64,000 nucleotides of DNA from Thermoprotei archaeon (GTDB taxonomy: Archaea; Thermoproteota; Thermoprotei; Gearchaeales; Gearchaeaceae), in assembly GCA_017857595.1 (NCBI GenBank), contig JAFMCU010000005.1, positions 37,962-101,961 on the forward strand. The letters run 5' to 3'. Positions within the stretch are counted from its first letter, which is position 1. Each line of letters starts with the position of its first letter. Positions 26,303 to 35,649 of the stretch are shown here, in pieces. The notes below the pieces were generated by a model. It was given only the letters and a program-made list of their open reading frames with translations, made no database searches and was not told the DNA's origin. The translations under genes and the position numbers were made by a program.

Positions 26303-26995
26303 ATGGAAGGCGTAGTCTTAGCTGCAGGATTAGGCAAAAGGATGCGTCCTCTTTCTTATATTATGCCTAAACCTCTTTTCATATTAGGAGATAAAACAGC
26401 TATTGAACATATTGTAGATTGGCTTTATAGCAATGGAATTTATAGGATACATGTGGTTTTATCTTATTCAGGAAGAATAGTTGAGAATGTTTTGAAAGGT
26501 AAAAAAGAAATGGATTTCAATTTCGTTTATTCGAAACCAAAAGGAACTGCTGGTCAATTGTCAGATCTTAAAGATTTTATAAAAACATCTTTCATCGTTA
26601 ATTATTGTGATAGCATTTTCAATTTTAACCTTAAAGACATGATTGATTTTCATTCTAAAAATAAGTCGATATTAACTTTATCTTCCATTCGAAGAAGAAC
26701 TCAAATTAAATATGGTGTGCTCACTTATACAAAAAATGGCAAATTAAAAAGATGGGATGAAAAGCCTTCAATAGAAACAAATGTTTTCCCAGGTCTTTTC
26801 ATAGCAGAAAATAGAATTTTCGACTATATTGAGAAGGATAAGATTTCTCAATTAAATGATTTGGTAGTTAGTTTACTAAAGAAAAAAGAATTAGTCAGTG
26901 TTTATGAAATTAAAGGTGAATATTATGACATAGGTACTTTAAAACGATATTTTAAAATATCACATATATATGATAATAAAATTGGTAATGTATGA
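26303..26995 (+). CDS. Sugar-1-phosphate nucleotidyltransferase
   Basis: At 230 aa this is the bare nucleotidyltransferase domain: VVLAAGLGKRMRPLSYIMPKPLF at the start binds the NTP, SKPKGTAGQLSDL supports base recognition, and NYCDSIFNF supplies the metal-binding Asp. There is no left-handed beta-helix, so it only makes an NDP-sugar (glucose, mannose or GlcNAc type, not decidable). It would feed the glycosyltransferases in the region. The next gene begins in an ATGA overlap. A CATATAAAG box lies about 20 bp upstream. Confidence 0.88.
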   Translation: MEGVVLAAGLGKRMRPLSYIMPKPLFILGDKTAIEHIVDWLYSNGIYRIHVVLSYSGRIVENVLKGKKEMDFNFVYSKPKGTAGQLSDLKDFIKTSFIVNYCDSIFNFNLKDMIDFHSKNKSILTLSSIRRRTQIKYGVLTYTKNGKLKRWDEKPSIETNVFPGLFIAENRIFDYIEKDKISQLNDLVVSLLKKKELVSVYEIKGEYYDIGTLKRYFKISHIYDNKIGNV

Positions 26996-27249
26996 CAATT
27001 GAACTTCTATTCTTAATTCCTTTCGTGATCATATTAGTAGGTATAATTTTAGTAATTTTATCATTTTTAAGCTTAGATAAAGAAGAAGGTGAAGTTAAAA
27101 AGGAAGGAGGTGCTTTTATTCTTATTGGTCCAATTCCTATCGTTCTTGCATCTAATAAAAAATTGGGCTTGATAATTATTATTGCAGGAATTGTTTTGAC
27201 AATTTTATCTATTTTTCTTTTTCTATTGATTCAAGGAGTAGTAATATGA
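26992..27249 (+). CDS. DUF131 membrane protein (first of two)
   Basis: The 85-aa protein has two membrane helices separated by a short loop with GGAFILIGPIPIVLASNKK, the typical DUF131 (TIGR00304-type) signature. The function is unknown. It overlaps the nucleotidyltransferase upstream (ATGA, 4 bp) and the second DUF131-like gene downstream (ATGA), so the three form one tight operon. Confidence 0.85.
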   Translation: MTIELLFLIPFVIILVGIILVILSFLSLDKEEGEVKKEGGAFILIGPIPIVLASNKKLGLIIIIAGIVLTILSIFLFLLIQGVVI

Positions 27250-27512
27250 GAAATTTATACATTGCAGGAATAACTCTAATATTTTTAGGATTTATATCCT
27301 TATTTATTACTCTATTTGTTTATAGTATGCAGCACAGCCCCTCGGTTTCAGGTGCTTTTGTTTTAACGATTTTCTTTATACCAATTGTTGGAAGTTTTGG
27401 AAAATATGGCGACTTGATATCTATTTTTTTAATTATACTAACTATAATACTCATTATAATTACATTTTTACCTCTTATTTTCCATCGTTCTAGAGTAGAA
27501 AAAGAGAGCTAA
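27246..27512 (+). CDS. DUF131-like membrane protein (second of two)
   Basis: An 88-aa protein with two hydrophobic helices and the loop SGAFVLTIFFIPIVGSFGKYGD, a looser version of the DUF131 loop next door. The pair probably arose by duplication and may form a heteromer. No catalytic motif is visible. Its stop is directly adjacent to the stop of convergent radA (no gap). Confidence 0.78.
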   Translation: MRNLYIAGITLIFLGFISLFITLFVYSMQHSPSVSGAFVLTIFFIPIVGSFGKYGDLISIFLIILTIILIIITFLPLIFHRSRVEKES

Positions 27513-28466
27513 TTATTCTTCTACATCTCCTATTCCTCCCTCAAAAATTCTGAAAACAGTCTCACTTTCAGGGTGAATTGGAGAATCGAATATTTTAATG
27601 ATTCTTTGATTTTCTTTACCTTTTCTAAGCATTAATCTATATGTACATCCATGGGCTATTATGTGTCCACCAACCGGCTTATTTGGATTTCCAAAGAATA
27701 TATCAGGAGAAGCGACTATTTGATTTGTTACAACTATCGCAGCATTGTAAAGATTAGCTATTCTGTGCAAATCATGAATATGTTTATTTAATCTTTGTTG
27801 CCTTACAACCAAATTTTCTCTTCCTGGGTATTCACTTCTAAAATGACTAACTATGCTATCTACTATAACTAATCTCGCTCCAAATTTAGGCATTTTTTCC
27901 ATTAATTCTTCAACAATTAAAATTTGATGATCACTATTATAAGCTCTCGTATAATAAATCCTCTTTAATGTTTCATTCGGGTCAAGTTTCATGTTATTTG
28001 CAATTTGTATAATTCTTTCTGGTCTAAAAGTTCCTTCTGTGTCAATATATACAGCATTTGCCTCGAGACCTCCTTTATCCTTAGGCAATTGAACGTTTAC
28101 CGCTAATTGATGGCATAATTGTGTTTTACCTGTTCCAAATTCTCCTATTAATTCTGTTATCGCTTGTGTTTCTATACCACCGCCTAATATATTATCAAAA
28201 GCTTTGCTACCTGTTGTTATATATCCAACATTTTGTCTCTTTTTATAATATTCATCCGCTGTCATGAAGCCTATTCCTAAAAAGTTTCTTGCTTTTTCAG
28301 TTATTTCTAAAGCTTTATCGTAACTTAATCCGGTAGCATCACTTATTTCTTTAGCTGAAGCAAAAGCTAAGGCTTCTATCGTTAAATAACCTGCTTCTTT
28401 TAGTTTAGCTTCTGTAGCAGGTCCAATACCCTCAATATCTCTAAGCGAAATAGTTTTCTCTTTCAC
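27513..28466 (-). CDS. radA: DNA repair and recombination protein RadA
   Basis: The 317-aa recombinase has the N-terminal helix-hairpin-helix domain (DIEGIGPATEAKLKEAGY), Walker A GEFGTGKTQLCHQL near residue 108, the YIDTEGTFRPERI segment, Walker B RLVIVDSIVSHF near 196, and the L2/Walker-distal TNQIVASPDIFFG and GGHIIAHGCTYR. It forms filaments on single-stranded DNA for strand exchange. No intein or insertion is present. The start is GTG. Confidence 0.97.
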   Translation of the reverse strand: MKEKTISLRDIEGIGPATEAKLKEAGYLTIEALAFASAKEISDATGLSYDKALEITEKARNFLGIGFMTADEYYKKRQNVGYITTGSKAFDNILGGGIETQAITELIGEFGTGKTQLCHQLAVNVQLPKDKGGLEANAVYIDTEGTFRPERIIQIANNMKLDPNETLKRIYYTRAYNSDHQILIVEELMEKMPKFGARLVIVDSIVSHFRSEYPGRENLVVRQQRLNKHIHDLHRIANLYNAAIVVTNQIVASPDIFFGNPNKPVGGHIIAHGCTYRLMLRKGKENQRIIKIFDSPIHPESETVFRIFEGGIGDVEE

Positions 28467-28524
28467 TCCAATTAGAATTAATTAAAAAAATATAAAAACT
28501 CTCCATCGATTGAAAATAAGAATA

Positions 28525-28532
28525 TTTATAAA
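28525..28532 (+). promoter_or_regulatory. TATA-like box of the LSm gene
   Basis: TTTATAAA lies about 30 nt upstream of the ATG at 28558, the spacing expected for a leaderless archaeal transcript. This box falls inside the extended ORF given by the track (TTG at 28510) and is the reason for choosing the later start. Confidence 0.55.
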
Positions 28533-28557
28533 TCACAGTGAAATATCATATGTTATC

Positions 28558-28824
28558 ATGACAGAAAAACAACAAGTAGCATCCACTACTTCACCTCTTA
28601 AAGTAATATATAGATGTGTTAATGATACAATTACAGTTTGTTTAAAAGATCACACTTTATTAAAGGGATTATTAATCATGGCTGATCCGAATATGAACCT
28701 TATAATGGATGAGGCTGAAGAGGTAAACGATAATGGAGAAACAAAAATTAAATATGGAAAAATTTTAGTTAGAGGTAATAATATTCTCTATATAATAATT
28801 TCTCCTCGTATACTGATCAGCTAA
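28558..28824 (+). CDS. LSm/Sm-like RNA-binding protein
   Basis: From ATG at 28558 the protein has 88 aa. Sm1 is visible in VCLKDHTLLKGLLIMADPNMNLIMDEAEEV, and Sm2 in GKILVRGNNILYI, where the RGNN turn contributes to the RNA pocket. Archaeal LSm proteins form heptameric rings that bind U-rich RNA. The track start at 28510 (TTG) would place the promoter inside the coding region, so I use the later start. RadA is divergent upstream. Confidence 0.93.
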   Translation: MTEKQQVASTTSPLKVIYRCVNDTITVCLKDHTLLKGLLIMADPNMNLIMDEAEEVNDNGETKIKYGKILVRGNNILYIIISPRILIS

Positions 28825-28854
28825 ATATCATAAAAAACTTATGATTAAAGCACG

Positions 28855-29256
28855 CTATTCTTCTTCAATCTTTCCCTCAATTAAAATATAATTAGATAAA
28901 ATTTTATTCATTTCTTCCTTTATAGTTTTACTAAAATCGCTATAAATACACCACATGTTGAATCCTCTAATTTTTTGCGCTCCCACAAGGTAAGTTATTT
29001 CTCTACCAAATATTTCATTAGAAACAGGTTCGGCTTTAGTTAGCTTAAATATCTCATCAGGAGGTTCTTCTATAATGCCACATGGATAAGGAAAATTATC
29101 TTCTCTTGACCTGTAAATGTAAACAATATTGTTGTCAATAAATTCTAAATATACTTTTCTCTCTACAGAATCTATTTGGTAATGCAATACTTTTTGATTT
29201 TTAAAATCTATTAATTTTTTAAATTGCGACCAGTCTTCAATGTATACTTTTTTCAT
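28855..29256 (-). CDS. Hypothetical protein linked to the DUF460 gene
   Basis: The 133-aa protein is a mix of strands and helices (RKVYLEFIDNNIVYIYRS, IRGFNMWCIYSDFSKTIKEEMNKI) without a family I recognise. There is no signal peptide or membrane helix. It starts 25 bp after the DUF460 gene and probably shares its transcript. Confidence 0.65.
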   Translation of the reverse strand: MKKVYIEDWSQFKKLIDFKNQKVLHYQIDSVERKVYLEFIDNNIVYIYRSREDNFPYPCGIIEEPPDEIFKLTKAEPVSNEIFGREITYLVGAQKIRGFNMWCIYSDFSKTIKEEMNKILSNYILIEGKIEEE

Positions 29257-29281
29257 CCTATCAATTTAAAAGTAATATTTC

Positions 29282-31234
29282 TTAAGCCTTTATATCCTTT
29301 AGCCCTTTAAGAAAGTTTATAATCCTTTCTTTCTCTTTCTTTTCTCTTTCAGCTATTTCATCTATGTATGCATATAATTTTTCCCTTATTTCTTCTGGAT
29401 TTAAGAATATTATATTTTCAACCTTAAAGTAATCGAAAACGTTTACATTTAGAATAAGTATGCCTTGATTTTTAAGAACTTCAATTACATTGTTAGGAAC
29501 TTCTGCTAAGGTTATAATTAGTTTAATTTTGAATAGTGTAAGTTTATTTAATATCTTATTGTCTAAATCATCAACCTTCTTTACGACGATCGTATCATTT
29601 GTTATATTATTTTGCTGAACATTTTCCAATCCATCTAATATCTCATACACTTCCAATTCTTTAGACTTTAGTTTTATTATATTTTGCACTATTTTTTTAA
29701 CCAAAAATTTTTCTTGCATAATTTCTTCTTCGCGTCTTTTAATTTCACCAATCAATTCGTCGATTCTTTTTTTTAGAGAAGATATTTCAAAATCCCTTTT
29801 TATTCTAATATAACTTTCACTTCTTAATTTTTCAACTTCTTCCTTAAGCTTTGAAATGATATTAGACTGATCAAGAATTTTTATTTCTTGTAATTTAATT
29901 GTCCTTTCTAATTCATTCAATTTTCTTTTTAAGCTTTCAATAACTTGTGGATCAAACTTATGTTTTGTTGTAATGTATATATCCTCTCTGTCTTCTTCCT
30001 TATTATCTTTTAAAATTATTTCTTCAACTGCTTCTTTTATCGTTTTATTTTCTACTATTACTTTTTCAAAAACTTTGTAAATTTCATTTTTATCTATCAG
30101 CAAGTCTTTTAGTTCATTTTTTATTTGAATTAATGTGGGGTAATATTTTTTGAATGCAAGATAAGCTGGAGCTAAAGCATCTCGCATATGAGGATTAATT
30201 CTTATATTGTGTATATCAAACATATCCAAATAAGTAGATACTAAATTCCTTTTTTCTTCTATCGATAAATCTTTGTTAGGTAAATAAAGCAAAGAACCAA
30301 ATTTAGTAGCTAATTTATTTACCATATTAGAAGGCTTACATTTATCTGAAGTTATAATAACAGGTTTACCTTTCTGAATAATATATTCGATTATTGAATT
30401 TAATCCAGCATATTTGAAGCTTTCTAAGGCTATTAAACTGCCATCAAGATCTAAAATAGCTAAACCTACCGTTATGCCAGGATCAACTGAGACTATTAAA
30501 GGTTTTGTCGAATGTTGTGTAATTTCACTAAATAGACTTGAACTCTTTATGACCGGTAAAACTTTAACTTGTATACCATATCCTTTATATGGCTTAATTA
30601 CCTTTCTAACAATATCCTTAGGAGAGTAAACAATAAAGATACCTCCTTCTTTGCTACTTTTACCATAAAAAAAGTCATATTTCATTCCATTGGAATTTAA
30701 TAAGCTTTTAATTTCATTTATTGTTTGTTGGATATTAGCATATATATTTCTTTTATATCTATCCATGCTCATACCTCCAGCAGAAGGTTCTAAAGCTTTA
30801 CATACTACAATAAATGTTTCATCTTCTTGCAGTTTAATAGGATAACCCAGGCCCATCGAAGCTAATTTAGCTGCCAAAATTGCAGTATCTAAGGGTTGGA
30901 GCTTTGAAGGTACTTCAAAACCATATTTTCTTGCTATTCCAACAAGTGTATCTACTGGTGATGCAGGGTTTCCTGTTATTTGGACAATTTTTGTCTTTGA
31001 AGGAAAATAGAGAAATAGTTTTTTAAGTTGTCTTTCATTTGTTGCAAGTTCAAATATATTATCCGTTGCTATTAAATCAACATTATATTTTCTAATTAAA
31101 AAGAAAATTTCTCGAAGATCAACATTAGTTTTTTTCAATATAATTTCTTCATTATATAAAATAGCTATAGAAAATGTTTTATAACTACTTGTAAAATTAG
31201 GCTCGATATCTAAACCTAGTATCGAACTTTTCAA
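29282..31234 (-). CDS. DUF460 protein, predicted RNase H-like nuclease with coiled coil
   Basis: The 650-aa protein begins with a conserved domain starting SSILGLDIEPNF, then an RNase H/RuvC-like core with SVDPGITVGLAILDLDG near residue 250, a second acidic site near ITSDKCKPSN, and INPHMRDALAPAYLAFKKY near 340, where Asp residues could bind metal. A long coiled coil follows (about 430-520), then a C-terminal helical domain. The family is archaeal and uncharacterised; nuclease activity is predicted from the fold. The start is TTG. Confidence 0.85.
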   Translation of the reverse strand: MKSSILGLDIEPNFTSSYKTFSIAILYNEEIILKKTNVDLREIFFLIRKYNVDLIATDNIFELATNERQLKKLFLYFPSKTKIVQITGNPASPVDTLVGIARKYGFEVPSKLQPLDTAILAAKLASMGLGYPIKLQEDETFIVVCKALEPSAGGMSMDRYKRNIYANIQQTINEIKSLLNSNGMKYDFFYGKSSKEGGIFIVYSPKDIVRKVIKPYKGYGIQVKVLPVIKSSSLFSEITQHSTKPLIVSVDPGITVGLAILDLDGSLIALESFKYAGLNSIIEYIIQKGKPVIITSDKCKPSNMVNKLATKFGSLLYLPNKDLSIEEKRNLVSTYLDMFDIHNIRINPHMRDALAPAYLAFKKYYPTLIQIKNELKDLLIDKNEIYKVFEKVIVENKTIKEAVEEIILKDNKEEDREDIYITTKHKFDPQVIESLKRKLNELERTIKLQEIKILDQSNIISKLKEEVEKLRSESYIRIKRDFEISSLKKRIDELIGEIKRREEEIMQEKFLVKKIVQNIIKLKSKELEVYEILDGLENVQQNNITNDTIVVKKVDDLDNKILNKLTLFKIKLIITLAEVPNNVIEVLKNQGILILNVNVFDYFKVENIIFLNPEEIREKLYAYIDEIAEREKKEKERIINFLKGLKDIKA

Positions 31235-31254
31235 CTTATGCTATTAATTATTTT

Positions 31255-32133
31255 TCATTTATTTAACAATGACTTTAATAATATTGGTATTTCATCAGGT
31301 CTATCAGCGACTGGTATACCAACCTCTTTAAATTTTTCAACCTTACTTTTTGCGCTTCCCATACCCATAGATATTATAGCACCTGCATGCCCCATTCTTT
31401 TACCTTCAGGAGCTGATCTCCCTGCTACAAATGCAACAACAGGCTTTTTATTTTTCAAGCTATTGTAAAAATCTGAAAATCTCTCTTCCATATCTCCTCC
31501 AATTTCACCTACAAGGACTACAGCTGAGGTAGATTTGTCTTTTAAGAAATAATCATAGATTTCTATGAAATCGGTACCTATTATTGGATCACCTCCAATT
31601 CCAACAGCCGTGCTTATTCCTAGAGAATTTTTCAATAGTTTATAGGCAATTTCATATGTTAATGTTCCGCTTCTTGAAACTAAACCAATATTGCCTGCTT
31701 TGAACAGATGATTTGGCATTATACCTAACTTTGTGGATGGAGGAGTTATAATTCCAGGGCAATTAGGACCTATAACTAGGCAATTTTTTTGTTTAGCATA
31801 ATTTATGAATTGTATAGAATCATGTATTGGAACTCTTTCAGATATTATAACTATTAATTTTATACCTGAATCTATTGCTTCATATACAGCATCTGCAACG
31901 TATGGTGCAGGTACAAACATTAATGAAGAATTTATTTCTGGGAAAGCTTCAACAGCCTCATGCACAGTATTGAAAACAGGTACACCATGAACTTTTTCTC
32001 CTTTTTTACCTGGTGTGACTCCTGCTAATATTTGTGTACCATATTCTAGCATGAATTTTGTATGAAAGCTTCCCTGTTTCCCAGTTATACCCTGAATTAA
32101 TACTCTAGTATTGGAATTAACTATAATTCCCAT
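31255..32133 (-). CDS. sucD: Succinyl-CoA synthetase, alpha subunit
   Basis: A 292-aa CoA-ligase alpha subunit. The CoA-binding Rossmann start VLIQGITGKQGSFHTKFMLEYG and the phospho-histidine segment GHAGAIISMGMGSAKSK (His near residue 243) are intact. With SucC it interconverts succinyl-CoA and succinate with NTP formation. Its ATG follows the sucC stop directly, with no gap. The length is normal for the family. Confidence 0.95.
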   Translation of the reverse strand: MGIIVNSNTRVLIQGITGKQGSFHTKFMLEYGTQILAGVTPGKKGEKVHGVPVFNTVHEAVEAFPEINSSLMFVPAPYVADAVYEAIDSGIKLIVIISERVPIHDSIQFINYAKQKNCLVIGPNCPGIITPPSTKLGIMPNHLFKAGNIGLVSRSGTLTYEIAYKLLKNSLGISTAVGIGGDPIIGTDFIEIYDYFLKDKSTSAVVLVGEIGGDMEERFSDFYNSLKNKKPVVAFVAGRSAPEGKRMGHAGAIISMGMGSAKSKVEKFKEVGIPVADRPDEIPILLKSLLNK

Positions 32134-33252
32134 TTAATTTTTATAAACTAAATTTACTATCTCTTTAGCTGCAACTTCCATTTCATCAAACACGTCTATG
32201 TTGTATTCTTTCAACATTTTCTTACCCATTTCTTCGTTGGTTCCAATCATTCTAACTACTATGTTCTTGTTTACACCTTTATTTTTAATAGCTTTTATTA
32301 TACCGGCTGCTACTTCATCACATCTAGTAATTCCACCAAGTATGTTAATGAATATTCCCTTAATTCTATCTTGCTCAAGTAAAATTGATAAGGCATTGTA
32401 AACAATTTCAGCATCCGCTCCTCCACCAATATCTAAAAAATTAGCAGGTCTGCCCCCATAGTATTGGACTAAATCCATTGTTGTCATGGTAAGACCAGCT
32501 CCATTCCCAATGATACCAATATCTCCTTCTTGTTCAACATAACTAAAACCATATTTCCTAGCAATGTTTTCATAGTAAGAAAGTTCAGAAGAAATTCTAT
32601 TCTTAAATTTGTTCAATCTAAACAAGGCTGAATCGTCTATGACAATTTTAGCATCTATTGCAACCAATTCATCGTTATCTGTTAAGGCTAAAGGATTTAT
32701 CTCCACTAATTCGCATTCGTAATTTTTGAATGTGAAATATAAACCTTTTAATATTGAATTGATATTACTGATACTAAGAAAACTTTCAACCCTTCTTACC
32801 ATGTAATCCCTTACGCCTATGAATGGATCGATTTTAATTTTCATTATTTTATGAGGATCTTTTTTGGCTACTTCTTCAATATCTACCCCCCCTTCTTTTG
32901 ATGCTAATATTAAAGGAGATCTAGAATTTCTATCGACTATTATTGAAATATATAATTCTTTTTTTATCTGCGCAGCTTCTGCAAGAATTACACTGTTAAC
33001 TTTTTCACCTTTTATATTCATACCTAAGATATTCTTTACATGCATTTTCAATTCCTCTTCATTATTTGCAATTTTGACACCACCTGCTTTACCTCTTCCT
33101 CCTACCAACACTTGGGCTTTTACAACTATAGGAAATTTTAATAACTTATAATTATTCATTGCTTCATCGTAGTTTTTAGCTACAATCCACTTGTTTAATG
33201 GAATTTTTGCTTCATCAAAAAGGTCTCTTGCCTCATATTCATAAAGTTTCAT
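32134..33252 (-). CDS. sucC: Succinyl-CoA synthetase, beta subunit
   Basis: The 372-aa ADP-forming type beta subunit starts LYEYEARDLFDEAKIPLNKW and has an ATP-grasp domain with VVKAQVLVGGRGKAGGVK near 44, ELVEINPLALTD near 190 and the CoA-ligase domain with GNGAGLTMTTMDLVQYYGG and NILGGITRCDEVAAG. It pairs with SucD just downstream. Succinyl-CoA and related acid-thiol ligases serve the TCA cycle or fatty-acid intermediates; which direction is used cannot be read here. Confidence 0.95.
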   Translation of the reverse strand: MKLYEYEARDLFDEAKIPLNKWIVAKNYDEAMNNYKLLKFPIVVKAQVLVGGRGKAGGVKIANNEEELKMHVKNILGMNIKGEKVNSVILAEAAQIKKELYISIIVDRNSRSPLILASKEGGVDIEEVAKKDPHKIMKIKIDPFIGVRDYMVRRVESFLSISNINSILKGLYFTFKNYECELVEINPLALTDNDELVAIDAKIVIDDSALFRLNKFKNRISSELSYYENIARKYGFSYVEQEGDIGIIGNGAGLTMTTMDLVQYYGGRPANFLDIGGGADAEIVYNALSILLEQDRIKGIFINILGGITRCDEVAAGIIKAIKNKGVNKNIVVRMIGTNEEMGKKMLKEYNIDVFDEMEVAAKEIVNLVYKN

Positions 33253-33289
33253 ATAAATTCAAATATGATAACTATTATTTAATGTAATC

Positions 33290-33946
33290 ATGTTAGTCAA
33301 ATTGGATTATCACATTCATTCGTATTATTCGTATGACTCATTAAATAGGCCTAGCGAAATATTAAGGGTGGCTAAATCAAAAGGAATAAATTGTTTATCT
33401 ATAACTGATCACAATACTATAAAAGGTTCAGTAGAGTTATTGAATATAAAAGGTGAATATGAAGATATCATAAAGATTATTGGAATAGAAATAAAAACTA
33501 ACTATGGTGATTTAATCGTGCTGGGATTAAATGAAAATATTAAGACTAAAGATATGTTTGAGATTTTAGATATATGTAAATTAAACGGATATGTATCAAT
33601 TTTGCCTCATCCTTTTCGAAATTCATTGATAAAAGTTGATTCTATGAAAGAAGTTTACAATCGAGTTGATTTGATCGAAGGATACAATGCAAGAACATCT
33701 ATGAAGTCAAATTTAAAAGCAATTCAATTAGCTAAAGAACTTGATAAGTCGTATACAGGTGGAAGCGATGCTCATCTATTAAATGAAATAGGTAATGCAA
33801 TTACATATGTTAAAGTTGATACAATCACAGTTGAGAACGTATTAAAATCGTTAAAAAATGGATTATGTTTTGGAAAATTTCTAAAACAGTCTAGTCAACT
33901 GAACAGAATTGCTACAATCGTAATACAATCAATTAAGAGGATTTGA
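33290..33946 (+). CDS. PHP-domain phosphoesterase
   Basis: A 218-aa PHP domain protein: DYHIHSYYSYDSL at the N-terminus, ITDHNTIKGSVELL near 37, VSILPHPFRN near 102 and GGSDAHLLNEIG near 157 give the metal-binding His/Asp set. Related stand-alone PHP proteins include histidinol phosphatase and nucleotide 3'-5' phosphatases; the substrate is not decidable. It is divergent from sucC with a 37-bp gap that must hold both promoters. Confidence 0.87.
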   Translation: MLVKLDYHIHSYYSYDSLNRPSEILRVAKSKGINCLSITDHNTIKGSVELLNIKGEYEDIIKIIGIEIKTNYGDLIVLGLNENIKTKDMFEILDICKLNGYVSILPHPFRNSLIKVDSMKEVYNRVDLIEGYNARTSMKSNLKAIQLAKELDKSYTGGSDAHLLNEIGNAITYVKVDTITVENVLKSLKNGLCFGKFLKQSSQLNRIATIVIQSIKRI

Positions 33947-33996
33947 GGAAAAGTTAAAAAGGATTAATTAGATAGTATAATGAAGCTTTATTGACA

Positions 33997-35649
33997 ATGG
34001 GAAAAGGGCAATCGCCACAATCAAATTTAATAGGCGTATCTGTATCTGATTCTTTGTTAATTCTTTTCCAAGCTTTCATTACTAATATCGCAGCAATTGT
34101 TTATTTTATGATAGCAGCTAGAATTTTATCTGTGGAAAATGTAGGCATTTTATTATTTTCTAGTGTATTAATCAACTTAATTGTAACATTATTTTCCTTT
34201 TCTTTTAACTATACTTCTTCAAGATTTTTCGCTTTGTTTTCATTTACAAAAAACGATGCTAAATTATATAGTTTAACCAAGATAGTTCTCTTTGTTAATA
34301 TTATTGCTATTTTAGCTGGAACACCGTTAGGCCTTTTAATATCATATATATTTTTCCTTAATTCTATTCCTAATATTGCCTTTTTATTATCGCTTATGGT
34401 ATCTGTAGATGGTGTCATCAATTCGATAATTTATAACTTTTACGGTCTATTAGTTGGGCAATCTAATATTCAGAAAGCTGTTGTTGGGTATACAATGGCC
34501 AATGTTTTGAGATACGTATTATCTGTTTATGTAATTTTAGCTTATGGAAATATAGTTCAAGTCTTATTCAGTTGGATTATAGGAGACGCTATTGGATCAT
34601 TATATTTATTTATTTCATTAAGAAAATTCATTATTAATTCTAGCAGAATATCTTTAAACGATTTAAAATCGATGTTTAGATATACATTGCCCATCTACAT
34701 TTCTTCAATTCTAACATATCTTTATCTATATATCGATAGGTTTCAAGCATTTCTTTTATCTAATATTCAATCTTTTGCAATTTATGGTGCAGCTCTAACA
34801 GCAAGCATGATTTTTATAAATATATCACAAATGATTTCAAATGTATTGTTACCTAATTTCGTTAATGCATTTAAAAAAGGTTCAGAAGATTTTAAAGAAT
34901 TAATTTCAGGAATAACAAAGTTTTTAGATGTTTCTTTACTTCCTTTAATAATCATTGCGTCAATGATTTCACAACCTATTATAAGTTTATTCGCAGGACA
35001 AAATTTCTCTTCTGGTTGGATAACATTTTTTATTGTCTCTTTAACTTTTAGTTTTACTCTTCCAATATCTATTTTATATACGTTTTATCTAACTATCGGT
35101 AAAACAAAGATATTAATGGTAAGTACAATAACTTCAATCATAATAAGTTTAATTGTTACCTTAGTGTTGCATAATTATTTGGGTACATTTGGAATTTCGA
35201 TAGGTAGAAGTACATTGTTTATCTTAAACTTTATTCTTCTATCTTATCTAACAGCTAAAAAAGAAAGGCTAGATTATGGAATTTCGACACATTTAAAGGT
35301 AGTTATGGTATCATTGGCCTTCTTTTCACCTTTATCAATATTTTCTTTCTTTAATTTTTCAATAAGTTATTATTTTCTCTTACCCTTATGTTTCTTTTAT
35401 TTATTGCTTTACATTGCGTTATTAACAAGATTAAGATTTTTAGACAACAATGAATTAAAATTTATCACTTCTTCATTACCTATTTTCATTCAAATTATAA
35501 TCCATAAAGCGTATTATGTTACTCAATTAAATACTAAAAAATTAAAAAATAACATTAAAATACCTCTGCCAGCAACCGTTACTTATTCAGGATTTAAAAT
35601 TTATTCTGCTTTCTACAATCCCGACCTTATTAGAATTCGTTCTCAATGA
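33997..35649 (+). CDS. Polysaccharide/lipid flippase of the MOP superfamily (Wzx-like)
   Basis: From ATG at 33997 (the track starts at TTG 33991) this 550-aa protein has about 12-14 membrane helices. The pattern NIAAIVYFMIAARILSVENVGILLFSS near the start is typical of polysaccharide export flippases. Such proteins flip lipid-linked oligosaccharides across the membrane; archaeal relatives serve S-layer N-glycosylation. The downstream DPM1-like gene begins in an ATGA overlap, supporting a joint glycan role. A soluble basic tail of about 50 residues ends the protein. Confidence 0.87.
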   Translation: MGKGQSPQSNLIGVSVSDSLLILFQAFITNIAAIVYFMIAARILSVENVGILLFSSVLINLIVTLFSFSFNYTSSRFFALFSFTKNDAKLYSLTKIVLFVNIIAILAGTPLGLLISYIFFLNSIPNIAFLLSLMVSVDGVINSIIYNFYGLLVGQSNIQKAVVGYTMANVLRYVLSVYVILAYGNIVQVLFSWIIGDAIGSLYLFISLRKFIINSSRISLNDLKSMFRYTLPIYISSILTYLYLYIDRFQAFLLSNIQSFAIYGAALTASMIFINISQMISNVLLPNFVNAFKKGSEDFKELISGITKFLDVSLLPLIIIASMISQPIISLFAGQNFSSGWITFFIVSLTFSFTLPISILYTFYLTIGKTKILMVSTITSIIISLIVTLVLHNYLGTFGISIGRSTLFILNFILLSYLTAKKERLDYGISTHLKVVMVSLAFFSPLSIFSFFNFSISYYFLLPLCFFYLLLYIALLTRLRFLDNNELKFITSSLPIFIQIIIHKAYYVTQLNTKKLKNNIKIPLPATVTYSGFKIYSAFYNPDLIRIRSQ

